DNA of 40,406 bases from Caldisericum exile (lineage in GTDB: Bacteria > Caldisericota > Caldisericia > Caldisericales > Caldisericaceae). Of the stretch, positions 26,454-38,494 are shown in pieces. Made by a program: the position numbers and the translations under genes. The stretch is taken from positions 1 to 40,406 of the forward strand of contig DYKR01000001.1 of assembly GCA_020722505.1 (NCBI GenBank), read 5' to 3'. A model generated the notes under the pieces. It made no database searches and had not been told where the DNA came from. It worked only from the letters and a program-made list of their open reading frames with translations. The stretch's first letter is position 1; each line of letters opens with the position of its first letter.

Positions 26454-27238
26454 TATTCTCTCCTAAAGATATTTCCAAAAAAACCTTTTGGTTTTTCTAA
26501 CTGTATAGGTATATCTTCACCTTCTAATCTCCTTGCAATTTGGCCAAATTCTTTTGCAGAAGGTGAACCCGGAAGATAATTTACCAAAATTTCTCCCATA
26601 TTAGTAGTTTCAATAATTGCCTTATCCTCTGGTATAACACCCAATACATCTATATCAAGTATATTAACAATACTTTCAAAATTAAGAGCCTTCTTTTTTG
26701 AAACAAGGTTCACATCATACCTATTAATAATAAGACTTATAGATAAAATCCCCTTACTTTCAACGATCCCTATTACTCTATCTGCATCTCTTACAGAGGA
26801 TACATCCGGAGTAACAACTATTAAAGCTTCTTTTGCAGGTGCAACAGATGACTCAAAACCTTTTTCAATGCCAGCTGGAGAATCAAGAAGCACATAATCA
26901 AAATTATTCTCTAATACCGATACAACGTCTACAACTCTGTTAACATCAACATCATCTTTACTATGGATCTGTGAAGCGGGTAATAAGAACAAATTTTCAA
27001 TATGCTTATCTCTTACAAGAGCTTGGTTTATCTTACACTTTCCGTTAATGACATCTATGATATTAAAAACTATCCTATTTTCAAGCCCCATAACCACATC
27101 GAGATTTCTTAAGCCAATATCCATATCCATTACAACGGCGCTTTTCCCAAGTTTAGCAAGAGATGCACCAAGATTAGCGGTGACTGTAGTTTTTCCTACT
27201 CCCCCTTTCCCAGCAGTTACAACTATCACCCTACCCAT
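26453..27238 (-). CDS. minD: Septum site-determining ATPase MinD
   Basis: MGRVIVVTAGKGGVGKTTVTANLGASLAKLGKSAVVMDMDIGLRNLDVVMGLENRIVFNIIDV. Confidence 0.97.
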   Translation of the reverse strand: MGRVIVVTAGKGGVGKTTVTANLGASLAKLGKSAVVMDMDIGLRNLDVVMGLENRIVFNIIDVINGKCKINQALVRDKHIENLFLLPASQIHSKDDVDVNRVVDVVSVLENNFDYVLLDSPAGIEKGFESSVAPAKEALIVVTPDVSSVRDADRVIGIVESKGILSISLIINRYDVNLVSKKKALNFESIVNILDIDVLGVIPEDKAIIETTNMGEILVNYLPGSPSAKEFGQIARRLEGEDIPIQLEKPKGFFGNIFRRE

Positions 27239-27851
27239 TTTTGCCCCTCCTCACTGATTTTGGTTCCCTCTCATCAAGAGTTTTAAAAGAAATTGTATCA
27301 TTTATAACTTCTATCATCCGAGGTTTTCTTGATCTATCGTTCACATTTTGGAAATCAACGATTTTACCATTTACTTGTAATTTTGTCGGTTGGAAGGCTA
27401 ATGCAACAACTCTTCTTCCAACTCGAACTGTTCCTTTGATTGCTCCAAATACATACAAATCCTTAGTTACTTCTACTTCTGCCCCTGGATTTATATTGCC
27501 AAGTATCACAACATCTCCATCAAAACTTATCAACTGCCCTGATCGGACTGTGTGATCTATAATTAATACATTTTGATTATCATTTCTTACAGCACCATAA
27601 ACTTTTTCTTCGTTATTAATCCTAAAGGAAACTCCGATATCACTGAAAATCTTTTCTATTAAACTAACTTCATCACTTGACAATACTCTTCCCTGTGTAT
27701 CGATGTATAAATGTCCTTTACTAAAAAAATTCCTTTGGTTTAAAACGAGACCTTCCATGTATGATATAACATCACTAAACGGTGCATTTGGGTCAATTTT
27801 CAATACTACATTACCATTAATACCTTTGAGCGTAACTGGAACATTTCCCAT
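27231..27851 (-). CDS. minC: Septum site-determining protein MinC
   Basis: VRSGQLISFDGDVVILGNINPGAEVEVTKDLYVFGAIKGTVRVG; SD GGAGGT before ATG 27851. Confidence 0.93.
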   Translation of the reverse strand: MGNVPVTLKGINGNVVLKIDPNAPFSDVISYMEGLVLNQRNFFSKGHLYIDTQGRVLSSDEVSLIEKIFSDIGVSFRINNEEKVYGAVRNDNQNVLIIDHTVRSGQLISFDGDVVILGNINPGAEVEVTKDLYVFGAIKGTVRVGRRVVALAFQPTKLQVNGKIVDFQNVNDRSRKPRMIEVINDTISFKTLDEREPKSVRRGKNG

Positions 27852-27876
27852 ATTTACCTCCATCACTAATTTATAT

Positions 27877-29610
27877 CTAAAAAAAATTTTTAAGCAAATC
27901 TCTCATAAGAGGAGCAAGAGAACTAGAATAAGGAAATTTGGAGTACTCAAAAAAGAGCAATCCTAAAGCCGAAGGGTTATCTCTTGGAGCAAAGGCAACT
28001 AACCAGTGATGAACATTTTCCTCCTTATCACCAACTTCTGCAGTTCCAGTTTTTGCGCAAACTGACATTCCATTTACCTTTATAATGCTCATGCTCGGTT
28101 TATTGGCAACTCCTTCTAAACCATCTTTCAAAACTTTTAATGTATTCTCCTTAAATTTATATTCAACTCTTATCTTTGGAGTGTATTCAAAGATAATCTT
28201 TGAATTTGGAGAAACTACTTTACTAATAAAGTGGGGAACTAAACCAATGCCATTGTTAGCAATGAGTTGATAAAACGATGCAACTTCAATTGGAGTAAGT
28301 GAAACATACCCTTGACCAATACTCATATTAGCTGTATCTCCAAGATACCATTCTTCATTAAACGCCTCTTTTTTCCACTCTTTAGAAGGAATAATGCCTT
28401 TAACTTCAAAAGGAAGATCAATACCTGTTAATTCACTAATCTGAAGGGTCTTTCCCATTTCGCTAAGGCGATCAACACCTGTTAAAAGACCAAGTTTATA
28501 GAAAAACACATCTGAAGAGTTTGCAAGCGCAATAGATGCCGTTTGCTTACCAAAAGCAGAGGGATAAATCCAATCTTTAAAATTCCTACCGCCTATAGTT
28601 AGATACGGACCACAATTAATTACTGTATTTTCAGTTATAACATTATTTTCAAGTGCTGTAATTAGTGTAAGACTTTTAAATGTTGAGCCAGGTGGAAATC
28701 GAGATTGAACGGCTCTATTTATAAAAGCATTTTTTGAAAGTAAATCGTTGTATTCTTTATCACTGATACCTTTTACTAGTAAATTCGGGTCAAAAGTTGG
28801 ATGTGATACTATTGCAATAATCGAAGCAGTTTTAGGGTCTATGGCTATTGCAACGCCAGTTCTATCGCCAACTATTTTTTCAAGATTCTCTTGCACCTTG
28901 ATATCTATTGTAAGGTAAATATCATTGCCAGGTATAGATGGTTGCTCAAAGATCACTTTTGTGATTCTTCCAGAGGCATCAACTATTACTTCTTTCTTTC
29001 CTTTAACTCCTCGGAGGTATTTTTCATACTGAAGCTCTAAGCCCTGCTTTCCAACAACATCGTTAACACCGTAGTAATTATCAGTTTTTATATCATCAAG
29101 AGTAACAGGACCAACGTAGCCGATAAAGGCTGCTCCAATCTCTTTAAAAGGGTAATATCTTATAAAATCAGTTTTTACAAAAATGCCTGGAAGACTATCA
29201 GAGTTTTCCTCTATGAAAACACGCTCTTTATCCGAAATATTTCTCTTGATCACAACTTCTTCGTAAGATGGAAGATTTGCCTTTTTAATCTTTTCTTTAA
29301 TTTGGTCTTTTGATATGCTGATTACCTTCGAAAGTAAAGTAAATTCAACATCGGGGTTTTTTACAAAGTCTATTATGACTGCAACACTATAAGATGGAAT
29401 GTCTTCTGCAAGAACTACCCCATTTCTATCAAGAATCCTCCCTCTCATGGGCTGGATTTCCATAATACGAACACTTCTATAGGTCGATAATTCGTAATAG
29501 TAATTTCCTTGGATAACTGTAAGAAAATAAGAACGTAAAGAAATTGTAAGAAAAAACACCAAAATAAGAAAATAGAGAAAATAAACCTTATCAAACTTTT
29601 GCTTTGCCAT
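27877..29610 (-). CDS. mrdA: Penicillin-binding protein 2
   Basis: MRGRILDRNGVVLAEDIPSYSV; FPPGSTFKSL (SxxK), SSD, KTGTAEV motifs. Confidence 0.95.
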   Translation of the reverse strand: MAKQKFDKVYFLYFLILVFFLTISLRSYFLTVIQGNYYYELSTYRSVRIMEIQPMRGRILDRNGVVLAEDIPSYSVAVIIDFVKNPDVEFTLLSKVISISKDQIKEKIKKANLPSYEEVVIKRNISDKERVFIEENSDSLPGIFVKTDFIRYYPFKEIGAAFIGYVGPVTLDDIKTDNYYGVNDVVGKQGLELQYEKYLRGVKGKKEVIVDASGRITKVIFEQPSIPGNDIYLTIDIKVQENLEKIVGDRTGVAIAIDPKTASIIAIVSHPTFDPNLLVKGISDKEYNDLLSKNAFINRAVQSRFPPGSTFKSLTLITALENNVITENTVINCGPYLTIGGRNFKDWIYPSAFGKQTASIALANSSDVFFYKLGLLTGVDRLSEMGKTLQISELTGIDLPFEVKGIIPSKEWKKEAFNEEWYLGDTANMSIGQGYVSLTPIEVASFYQLIANNGIGLVPHFISKVVSPNSKIIFEYTPKIRVEYKFKENTLKVLKDGLEGVANKPSMSIIKVNGMSVCAKTGTAEVGDKEENVHHWLVAFAPRDNPSALGLLFFEYSKFPYSSSLAPLMRDLLKNFF

Positions 29611-30019
29611 AGGATATTAGATACATGATAAAAAGCAACACAGTTGATACTAAGAAGTTATAGCAAGAGAAAGCAAAAGAAACAACCAAGTTTTTAGAAG
29701 AGATATTTATACCCACAAAAAGCAGAATGGAAACTGTTAACAAACCAAAAATTTTTGGCATTTTCAACCTTTTAAAAATTGATCTATACAAAAACACCCC
29801 AACAACAACTAAAGAAGCATACTCTCCCATAAAATTTCCAAAAATGAGGTCATTTATTAAAAGAAGGGCAATATTTAAATATAAATTAGAAAAATCACTC
29901 ACTAAGGCAACCACAAGAAAAGCAACAGTAAACAAGAAAGGGATTTTATTACTAACTGCAATATCAAAAAACAGAAGCACAAAGTAAATAACTATTGTAA
30001 AAATATCATTTTTTCTCAT
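29591..30019 (-). CDS. mreD: Rod shape-determining protein MreD
   Basis: Small multi-TM protein between mreC and PBP2 genes; assignment largely by position. Confidence 0.75.
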   Translation of the reverse strand: MRKNDIFTIVIYFVLLFFDIAVSNKIPFLFTVAFLVVALVSDFSNLYLNIALLLINDLIFGNFMGEYASLVVVGVFLYRSIFKRLKMPKIFGLLTVSILLFVGINISSKNLVVSFAFSCYNFLVSTVLLFIMYLISYGKAKV

Positions 30020-30839
30020 AGGAAGTAATAACCAACACGTTTCTAATTTTATAGAAATCTAATATTGGCGAAAGAGTAAGTTTTTTTTCGCTTACGCTTT
30101 TATTCTCTATTTTTACAAGTTTACCAACAAAAAGATTTGGTGGATAAATGTCGCTTAGCTCGGTTGTTACAAAAACATCACCAATATTATCCTCTAACTT
30201 ATAAGAAAATTTTGTGATAAAAAGAGCATCTCCTGTGCCTTCTAAAATATCAACACCATAGTGGGAACTATTAGTAACACTTATTCTAAACGCCTTATTG
30301 GTTATAAGCATAACTTTTGAAGTTTTTGCGCTTGCACTCTGAATAATTCCTACCAAAACAGCATTCATGCCATCATTTGAATACACAACTGACATTCTCT
30401 CGGTTATACCGTCATTTTTTCCTACGTCTATTACAATGAAATTGTTTAACCCGTCGTAAAATATCACATGAGCTCCCTTCATGTTTAGCGTAAGTTTCGA
30501 CTTAATGCCCAATAAATTTCTAAGCTCTTGGTTTTCATTGTAATAACCCAAAAGAAGTTTTAACCTTGCTTTAAGAATCTCAATTTCATTTTTTAAATCT
30601 TTATTTTCTTTAACAATTTCTGCTCCATTTTTTATGCTTATTAAATAGCTTATTAAATAGTTTTCTATACTCTGAGCTGTGCTATTAACAGTAAAAATTA
30701 AATTTTTAATAGGCTTTAAAATCAAAAAGTCATAAATTTTATTGAAAGTTATACCATAACTTGCAATTCCTGAGACGAAAATTAACAATAATACTAACGA
30801 AATAACTATAACAAGTATCTTTTCATTAGAGGAGTGCAT
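30006..30839 (-). CDS. mreC: Rod shape-determining protein MreC
   Basis: N-terminal TM, coiled coil, ELRNLLGIKSKL, FIVIDVGKNDGITERMSVV; start reassigned to MHSSNEKIL (30839). Confidence 0.9.
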   Translation of the reverse strand: MHSSNEKILVIVISLVLLLIFVSGIASYGITFNKIYDFLILKPIKNLIFTVNSTAQSIENYLISYLISIKNGAEIVKENKDLKNEIEILKARLKLLLGYYNENQELRNLLGIKSKLTLNMKGAHVIFYDGLNNFIVIDVGKNDGITERMSVVYSNDGMNAVLVGIIQSASAKTSKVMLITNKAFRISVTNSSHYGVDILEGTGDALFITKFSYKLEDNIGDVFVTTELSDIYPPNLFVGKLVKIENKSVSEKKLTLSPILDFYKIRNVLVITSYEKK

Positions 30840-31827
30840 CTTTATAAAAGTCGTAGTTTTCAAGCACTTTACCAGCACCAATTGCAACAGAAGAAAGAGG
30901 ATCGTCTGCAACTGTAAGAAGAATACCAGTTCTATGCGATAGGAATCTGTCGATATTTTTTAGCAATGCTCCTCCACCGGATAGCATTATACCTCTATCC
31001 ATAATATCTGCAGCAAGTTCTGGAGGTGTAATCTCTAAAGTCGATTTAATAACGTTGAGAATCTCTTCTAAAACTGGTTGAATTGCCTTTCTTATTTCTT
31101 CAGAAGTGATTGTTATAGACTTCGGAAGCCCATCTACAAGATCCCTTCCTCTTATTTCCATCTTTTCTTCTTTTTCTAAAGGAAAAGCATTCCCTATTCT
31201 CAACTTTATTTGCTCTGCAGTAACTTCTCCTATTAAAACACTGTATTGACGCCTTACATAAGAAATTATTGCCTCGTTCATCTCATCGCCTGCAATTCTT
31301 GTTGATTTACCAACAACTATCCCTTTTAAAGAAATTACTGCAACTTCGGTGGTGCCACCACCAATGTCAACAATCATTGAACCACGTGCTTCTTCAATTG
31401 GGAGACCTACCCCGATTGCTGCAGCAAGTGGTTCAGGAATTGTTTGTGCTTGTCTTGCTCCAACATGTAAGGCTGCGTCAATAACCGCTTTTCTTTCAAC
31501 TGGAGTAATACCACTAGGCACCCCCACTAATACTACTGGTCTAAATATACCTCGTTTTCCACCTGCTTTTGTTATAAGGTAATCAAGTAAAGATTCCGTT
31601 GTTTCAAAATCGTTAATTACGCCATCTCTAATAGGACGAACTACTTCAATCTCAAAAGGAGTTCTTCCTGCCATTAACTTTGCTTCATTGCCAACAGCAA
31701 CAACTCGTTTATTGGAATCAAGAGCAATAATAGTTGGCTCTCTTAACACAACCCCTTTACCTCTAACATAAACCACGCTATTTGCAGTTCCTAAATCAAT
31801 TGCAAGTTCTTTAGAAAATAGACTCAT
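30826..31827 (-). CDS. mreB: Rod shape-determining protein MreB
   Basis: KELAIDLGTANSVVYVRGKGVVLREPTIIALD, VDIGGGTTEVAVISL, IMLSGGGALL. Confidence 0.97.
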   Translation of the reverse strand: MSLFSKELAIDLGTANSVVYVRGKGVVLREPTIIALDSNKRVVAVGNEAKLMAGRTPFEIEVVRPIRDGVINDFETTESLLDYLITKAGGKRGIFRPVVLVGVPSGITPVERKAVIDAALHVGARQAQTIPEPLAAAIGVGLPIEEARGSMIVDIGGGTTEVAVISLKGIVVGKSTRIAGDEMNEAIISYVRRQYSVLIGEVTAEQIKLRIGNAFPLEKEEKMEIRGRDLVDGLPKSITITSEEIRKAIQPVLEEILNVIKSTLEITPPELAADIMDRGIMLSGGGALLKNIDRFLSHRTGILLTVADDPLSSVAIGAGKVLENYDFYKDALL

Positions 31828-32389
31828 TTTTCACCTCACTAATCTTATTTAGAATTTTTTCTATTTTTAAAATAGGCATCCCTATTACATTTGAAATTGG
31901 ACCGATAACTTCGCTAACAAAAATGGATCCTAAGCCCTGAATTGCATAGCCTCCCGCTTTATCAAGTCCTTCGTTAGTTTTTACGTATCTAAATATAATT
32001 TCATCGGCAACTGTGTCTGTAAATTTAACCTTTGTAATTTCATAATCAACGATGCTCACATTCACTTTAACACAGGCAACTCCACTAATCACTAAATGTT
32101 CCTTGCCCAAAAATTTTTTAAGCATACGCACATTATCTTCAATATCTTTAGGTTTTCCAAAGATAAGTCCATCAAGAGCAACAAGGGTATCAACTCCTAA
32201 AACTGGCAGTTTTTCTCCATCTTTACTTATTAAATACGCCTTCATGTACGCATTGTAAATTGCCGTTTTAATTGGGTCATTTTCAAAAAATAATTCATTA
32301 TAATTTACCTTTTTCACTTCAAAGGTGTAGCCAAAGTCTTTTAAATATCTTATCCTTCTTTCGGAATTACTTGCAAGAATGAATTTCAT
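31811..32389 (-). CDS. maf: Maf family nucleotide pyrophosphatase
   Basis: FILASNSERRIRYLKDFGYTFEV, VLGVDTLVALDGLIFGKPKD, GGYAIQGLGSIFV. Confidence 0.92.
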   Translation of the reverse strand: MKFILASNSERRIRYLKDFGYTFEVKKVNYNELFFENDPIKTAIYNAYMKAYLISKDGEKLPVLGVDTLVALDGLIFGKPKDIEDNVRMLKKFLGKEHLVISGVACVKVNVSIVDYEITKVKFTDTVADEIIFRYVKTNEGLDKAGGYAIQGLGSIFVSEVIGPISNVIGMPILKIEKILNKISEVKNESIF

Positions 32390-32628
32390 GTTAGCACAAA
32401 CATAAGAACAAAAATCAAAATGCCTATTATTGTGCCTATATTCAATTTTAATTCGAAGCTAAAAGCAAGTTTTAAAAAAACAAAATCCATGTTAAGTGTG
32501 GGTATACCAAAATTCAAACCGTAATCAAAAATTGGAAAAATTCTTCCAATAAATATACCCAAAGCCGTCCCCAGAACTAAACCTAATAAAAGAAAAAACA
32601 AAAATCTCCAAAATGCAAATTTTCTCAT
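32386..32628 (-). CDS. DUF4321-like small membrane protein
   Basis: 80 aa, two TM helices, ATGA overlap with neighbours. Confidence 0.5.
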   Translation of the reverse strand: MRKFAFWRFLFFLLLGLVLGTALGIFIGRIFPIFDYGLNFGIPTLNMDFVFLKLAFSFELKLNIGTIIGILIFVLMFVLT

Positions 32629-33146
32629 CTTTTTTCCAGTCTATTATATATAGCAACCCCTAAAACTCCAATAAGAAAACCCGCAAGTCCTCCTACAGGA
32701 ATCAAGAAAAATGCATAGTATAAAAACAAAGTATTTTTAGTAACAATATACACGAAAATGACCTGAACAATATTATTCGTGATGCCTCCTACAGTGCTTA
32801 TACCTTTAATTGATATTCTATTTTTAGAAAACAAAAAAAGGATAGCCATTACAATAGCAGCTGAAACCCCACCAAAGAAACTAGTACCAAATGAAATCCA
32901 GTTTATACTCCCCCTAAAGATAGAGGCTACAATAGTCCTTATAGCTGCAACTATAATTCCATATTTTGCACCGAAAAGCATAATTGCAAGTAATGTAGAA
33001 AGATTTGCAAGCCCAAGTTTAGCGCCCGGAATGAAAGGGTATATCTGCGGTGGTTCAATTAGATTTAACACGACCCCAATTGCAATAAGCACCGCCAGGT
33101 AAACAACTCTTTTAATACTACTTTCAGTAGGAAGTTGTGTCGACAT
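32625..33146 (-). CDS. Gx transporter family protein (heptaprenyl diphosphate synthase component I-like)
   Basis: AVLIAIGVVLNLIEPPQIYPFIPGAKLGLANLSTLLAIMLFGAKYGIIVA. Confidence 0.8.
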   Translation of the reverse strand: MSTQLPTESSIKRVVYLAVLIAIGVVLNLIEPPQIYPFIPGAKLGLANLSTLLAIMLFGAKYGIIVAAIRTIVASIFRGSINWISFGTSFFGGVSAAIVMAILFLFSKNRISIKGISTVGGITNNIVQVIFVYIVTKNTLFLYYAFFLIPVGGLAGFLIGVLGVAIYNRLEKR

Positions 33147-33495
33147 ACTTATCCGTCCCTACAATGGAAATTGATATCCTATTTGGAAGGCAAACAATGG
33201 ATTCACCAACTTTTGAGATTTCTCCTTGCTTAATACACAATTTATCTTTACAGGTGGATTCAATCACTTTGACTTTTCCCTTATTAACAATTACATAGAG
33301 AAAACCTTCTTTACTTTTAACAAGAATAGGTCCAAGGTTTGTGGAATCTGATATTGGAACTTTCATAAATAACTCACCATCACTCAAAATAACAAGTAAT
33401 TTCTCTTGATTTCTACGTAAAACGTATTGAATAAAAATGCCAAATAGTAGCGATACAATGATAAGAACAATTACAAATTTATCACCTATTTTCAA
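33124..33495 (-). CDS. NusG domain II-containing membrane-anchored protein
   Basis: N-terminal TM; ESTCKDKLCIKQGEISKVGESIVCLPNRISISI pattern. Confidence 0.8.
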   Translation of the reverse strand: MKIGDKFVIVLIIVSLLFGIFIQYVLRRNQEKLLVILSDGELFMKVPISDSTNLGPILVKSKEGFLYVIVNKGKVKVIESTCKDKLCIKQGEISKVGESIVCLPNRISISIVGTDKYVDTTSY

Positions 33496-34480
33496 CTTCT
33501 ATACTCCCCGCAAGACTTTCACTATAATAGATATTTAATGAGGAATCAATAAGAACTGCTTGAGCGTCTACCTCTAAGGCAAGTTGTAAGGCTTTGTCTT
33601 TTCCCAATATAAAAAACGCTGTTGAAAACGCATCTCCTACGTAGCCCTGTTTAGTGATTGCCGTTGCAGAAATAAGTGCTTTTGCAGGACTTCCATTTCT
33701 TGGATCTATTATATGGCAGTATCTTACCCCATCCAACTCAAAGAACCGCTCGTAATCACCAGAAGTAGCAACAAAATTACCTGACTTCAATTCCAAAATT
33801 GCTATTACACCATTAGAACGTGGGTGTTTAATTCCCACCTTGAAAATCCTATTTGGATCAGTGTTATAAATATAAACATTTCCACCCATATTAACAACGA
33901 CTTTTGTAGGTTTGTTTTTTTCAATTATTTCTTTGATTTTATCAAGGGTATAGCCTTTTGCAATGCCTCCAAGATCAATTGCTTCATCTTTTTTCTTTAA
34001 AAAAACTTCATTTGAATTTATAACAAGATCATTTATATCTGTAAGTGTAAGGGCTTGCTTTATCTCATTTAAAGTAGGGACTTTATAACTTTCGTCTTTA
34101 AAGCCCCAAAGCTTTGAAACAGGTGCAATCATGATGTTAAAAATACCGCCTGTCTTTTCATACATCTCTTTAGCTTTTTTTAGAATTTCAATAGTATCAT
34201 CGCTTACCTTAATGGGTTTAATTCCTGCATTTTCATTAATTTTTGATACTTCCGAGTTAGGATTGTAATCATCAAAAAGTGAAGCAAGATAATTTATCTC
34301 TTTCTCAATTTCATATGCTATTTTTTCTTTATTTATCCCCCAGATATCAATTTTAATGATTGTATCCATACTGTAGATCTCTCTGTGGAGATTCTGATAA
34401 TTTACGTAGTAAAAAATTAAAAACGGAATAAGTAAAATAAATATTGCAACTGTAAGAAAAATAAGAACTTTTCTATTCAT
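33482..34480 (-). CDS. apbE: FAD:protein FMN transferase
   Basis: MDTIIKIDIWG, DLGGIAKGYTLDKI, VNMGGNVYI, HIIDPRNGSPAKALISATAIT; start reassigned to 34480. Confidence 0.93.
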   Translation of the reverse strand: MNRKVLIFLTVAIFILLIPFLIFYYVNYQNLHREIYSMDTIIKIDIWGINKEKIAYEIEKEINYLASLFDDYNPNSEVSKINENAGIKPIKVSDDTIEILKKAKEMYEKTGGIFNIMIAPVSKLWGFKDESYKVPTLNEIKQALTLTDINDLVINSNEVFLKKKDEAIDLGGIAKGYTLDKIKEIIEKNKPTKVVVNMGGNVYIYNTDPNRIFKVGIKHPRSNGVIAILELKSGNFVATSGDYERFFELDGVRYCHIIDPRNGSPAKALISATAITKQGYVGDAFSTAFFILGKDKALQLALEVDAQAVLIDSSLNIYYSESLAGSIEVENR

Positions 34481-35495
34481 AAATACTGAGATCCTCCCCA
34501 CAGAAGTCGCACTTCCCGTTGTGTGTATGGTTTTCAACAATCTCAAACCCATGCCTTTTTATAACTCTTCTTTTACATCTAGGACAATACGTATCCTCAT
34601 ATGGGTGTCCAAGGACATTACCTATGTAAACAAAATTCAAACCTTCCTCAATTCCAATATTTCGAATATTCTCAAGTGTTTCAACGGGTGTTGGGTAAAG
34701 GTGTGATAAATCAAGATAGGGATAGAATCTTGTTACATGCCATGGAGTATTTTTTCCAAGGTTATCTCTTATAAATATTGCAAGATTTCTTAATTCCTCA
34801 AGATTATCGTTAATCGTTGGAATGATGTTAGTGACAACTTCAACATGCATGTTCCATTTTTCCTTTGCATACACAACACTTTCAAGGATTTTTCTATAAT
34901 CAAATATTGGAGTTATTTTATTGTAAGTTTCTTGAGAAAACGCCTTTATGTCAACACGAAACACATCAAGATACGGCCCAATCATATCCAAACCTTCTTT
35001 GGTGATAGAACCATTTGTTACATAAACGGTAAACAACCCCTTTGCTTTTGCAAGTTTGGCTGTTTTATAAGTGTATTCAAACCAAATAGTCGGTTCATTG
35101 TAAGTCCAGGCTATCCCTCTTGCCTTGTATTTTAAAGCAAGAGAGACAACCTCTTCTTCCGTAATTTTTTCTGAAATAAGACTTAAATCAAAATCCGTTT
35201 TAACAAATCTTGAAATCTCAAAATTTTGACATCCTCTACACCTAAAGTTACATCCCCAAGTGCCAAAAGAAAGAACGGTGCTACCTGGAAAATAATGGAA
35301 TACAGGTTTTTTTTCAATTGGATCTAATGCCCAAGATGAAACATAGGAATCAAGCAATGTAAAAAGCTTTCCGTCTTTGTTAATACGGACCTTACAAATA
35401 CCCGTTTTATCCTTTGGTATTATGCATCTAAAGTTACATAAATTACATCTTACCTTATCACCTTCAAGCTTTTCCCAAAGGAGGGCTTCTTCCAT
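34473..35495 (-). CDS. amrS: AmmeMemoRadiSam system radical SAM enzyme
   Basis: CNLCNFRCIIPKDKTGICKVR, WGCNFRCRGCQNFEIS, GIAWTYNEPTIWFEY, C-terminal rubredoxin-like Cys pairs. Confidence 0.93.
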   Translation of the reverse strand: MEEALLWEKLEGDKVRCNLCNFRCIIPKDKTGICKVRINKDGKLFTLLDSYVSSWALDPIEKKPVFHYFPGSTVLSFGTWGCNFRCRGCQNFEISRFVKTDFDLSLISEKITEEEVVSLALKYKARGIAWTYNEPTIWFEYTYKTAKLAKAKGLFTVYVTNGSITKEGLDMIGPYLDVFRVDIKAFSQETYNKITPIFDYRKILESVVYAKEKWNMHVEVVTNIIPTINDNLEELRNLAIFIRDNLGKNTPWHVTRFYPYLDLSHLYPTPVETLENIRNIGIEEGLNFVYIGNVLGHPYEDTYCPRCKRRVIKRHGFEIVENHTHNGKCDFCGEDLSIYE

Positions 35496-35496
35496 T

Positions 35497-37708
<2,212 letters not shown>

Positions 37709-37724
<16 letters not shown>

Positions 37725-38494
37725 ACTACCTCCTTCTTAAGTCTTAAATTTGCTTTTCGAAATATTTCAAAAAAATTATTACAAACTGTATCAACAAGAT
37801 TTTCATAAGGAATATTTTTTATTTCAGAAGCTAATTTATAAACATATTCAACAAATTGCGGCACATTTTTTTTACCTCTCATTGGCACTGGAGATAAATA
37901 AGGCGAGTCGGTTTCAAATAACAGTTTATTTAATGGAACATATGAAAGAGCATCTCTTAAATCTGCCCTATTTTTAAATGTTACCATCCCCGAGAATGAT
38001 ATGAAAAAACCTCTATCAAGCACTTTTCTTGCTTCTTCCTTTGAATAATCAAAAGAATGAAATACACCTTTATAGTAATGTGCGTTATCTAATATTGCAA
38101 TGGTGTCAAGAAAGGCTTGCCGAGAGTGTATTACAATTGGCAAATCCATTTTCTTTGCAACATCAATCTGCTTTTCAAAATAATCCTTCTGCAAATTCTT
38201 TGGAGTTATATCTCTAAAATAATCAAGACCAATCTCTCCTAAGGCAACTACAACAGGATCTGTTAAAAGTTCTTCAATCTCTGAAAAAAAGGAAATTGAA
38301 GTTGGAACATCATAAGGATGAAATCCAACTATTGAGAATACATTATCAAAATTATGCGCTAAGGTTATAGCCTCTTTTGAACTTCTTAAATCATATGCAA
38401 CTACATTTATTAGAATTCCTTCAGTTAAAACTTTTTTTATTTCTTCTTCCGAATAATACTCTTTAAAAATATGTGTATGTGAATCAATTAACAT
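37709..38494 (-). CDS. TatD family hydrolase
   Basis: MLIDSHTHIF, VGFHPYD, ALGEIGLDYFRD, PIVIHSRQA, FETDSPYLSP. Confidence 0.95.

Noticed and set aside
31269-31582. Plus-strand ORFs antisense to mreB
   Set aside because: Compositionally biased shadows of mreB.
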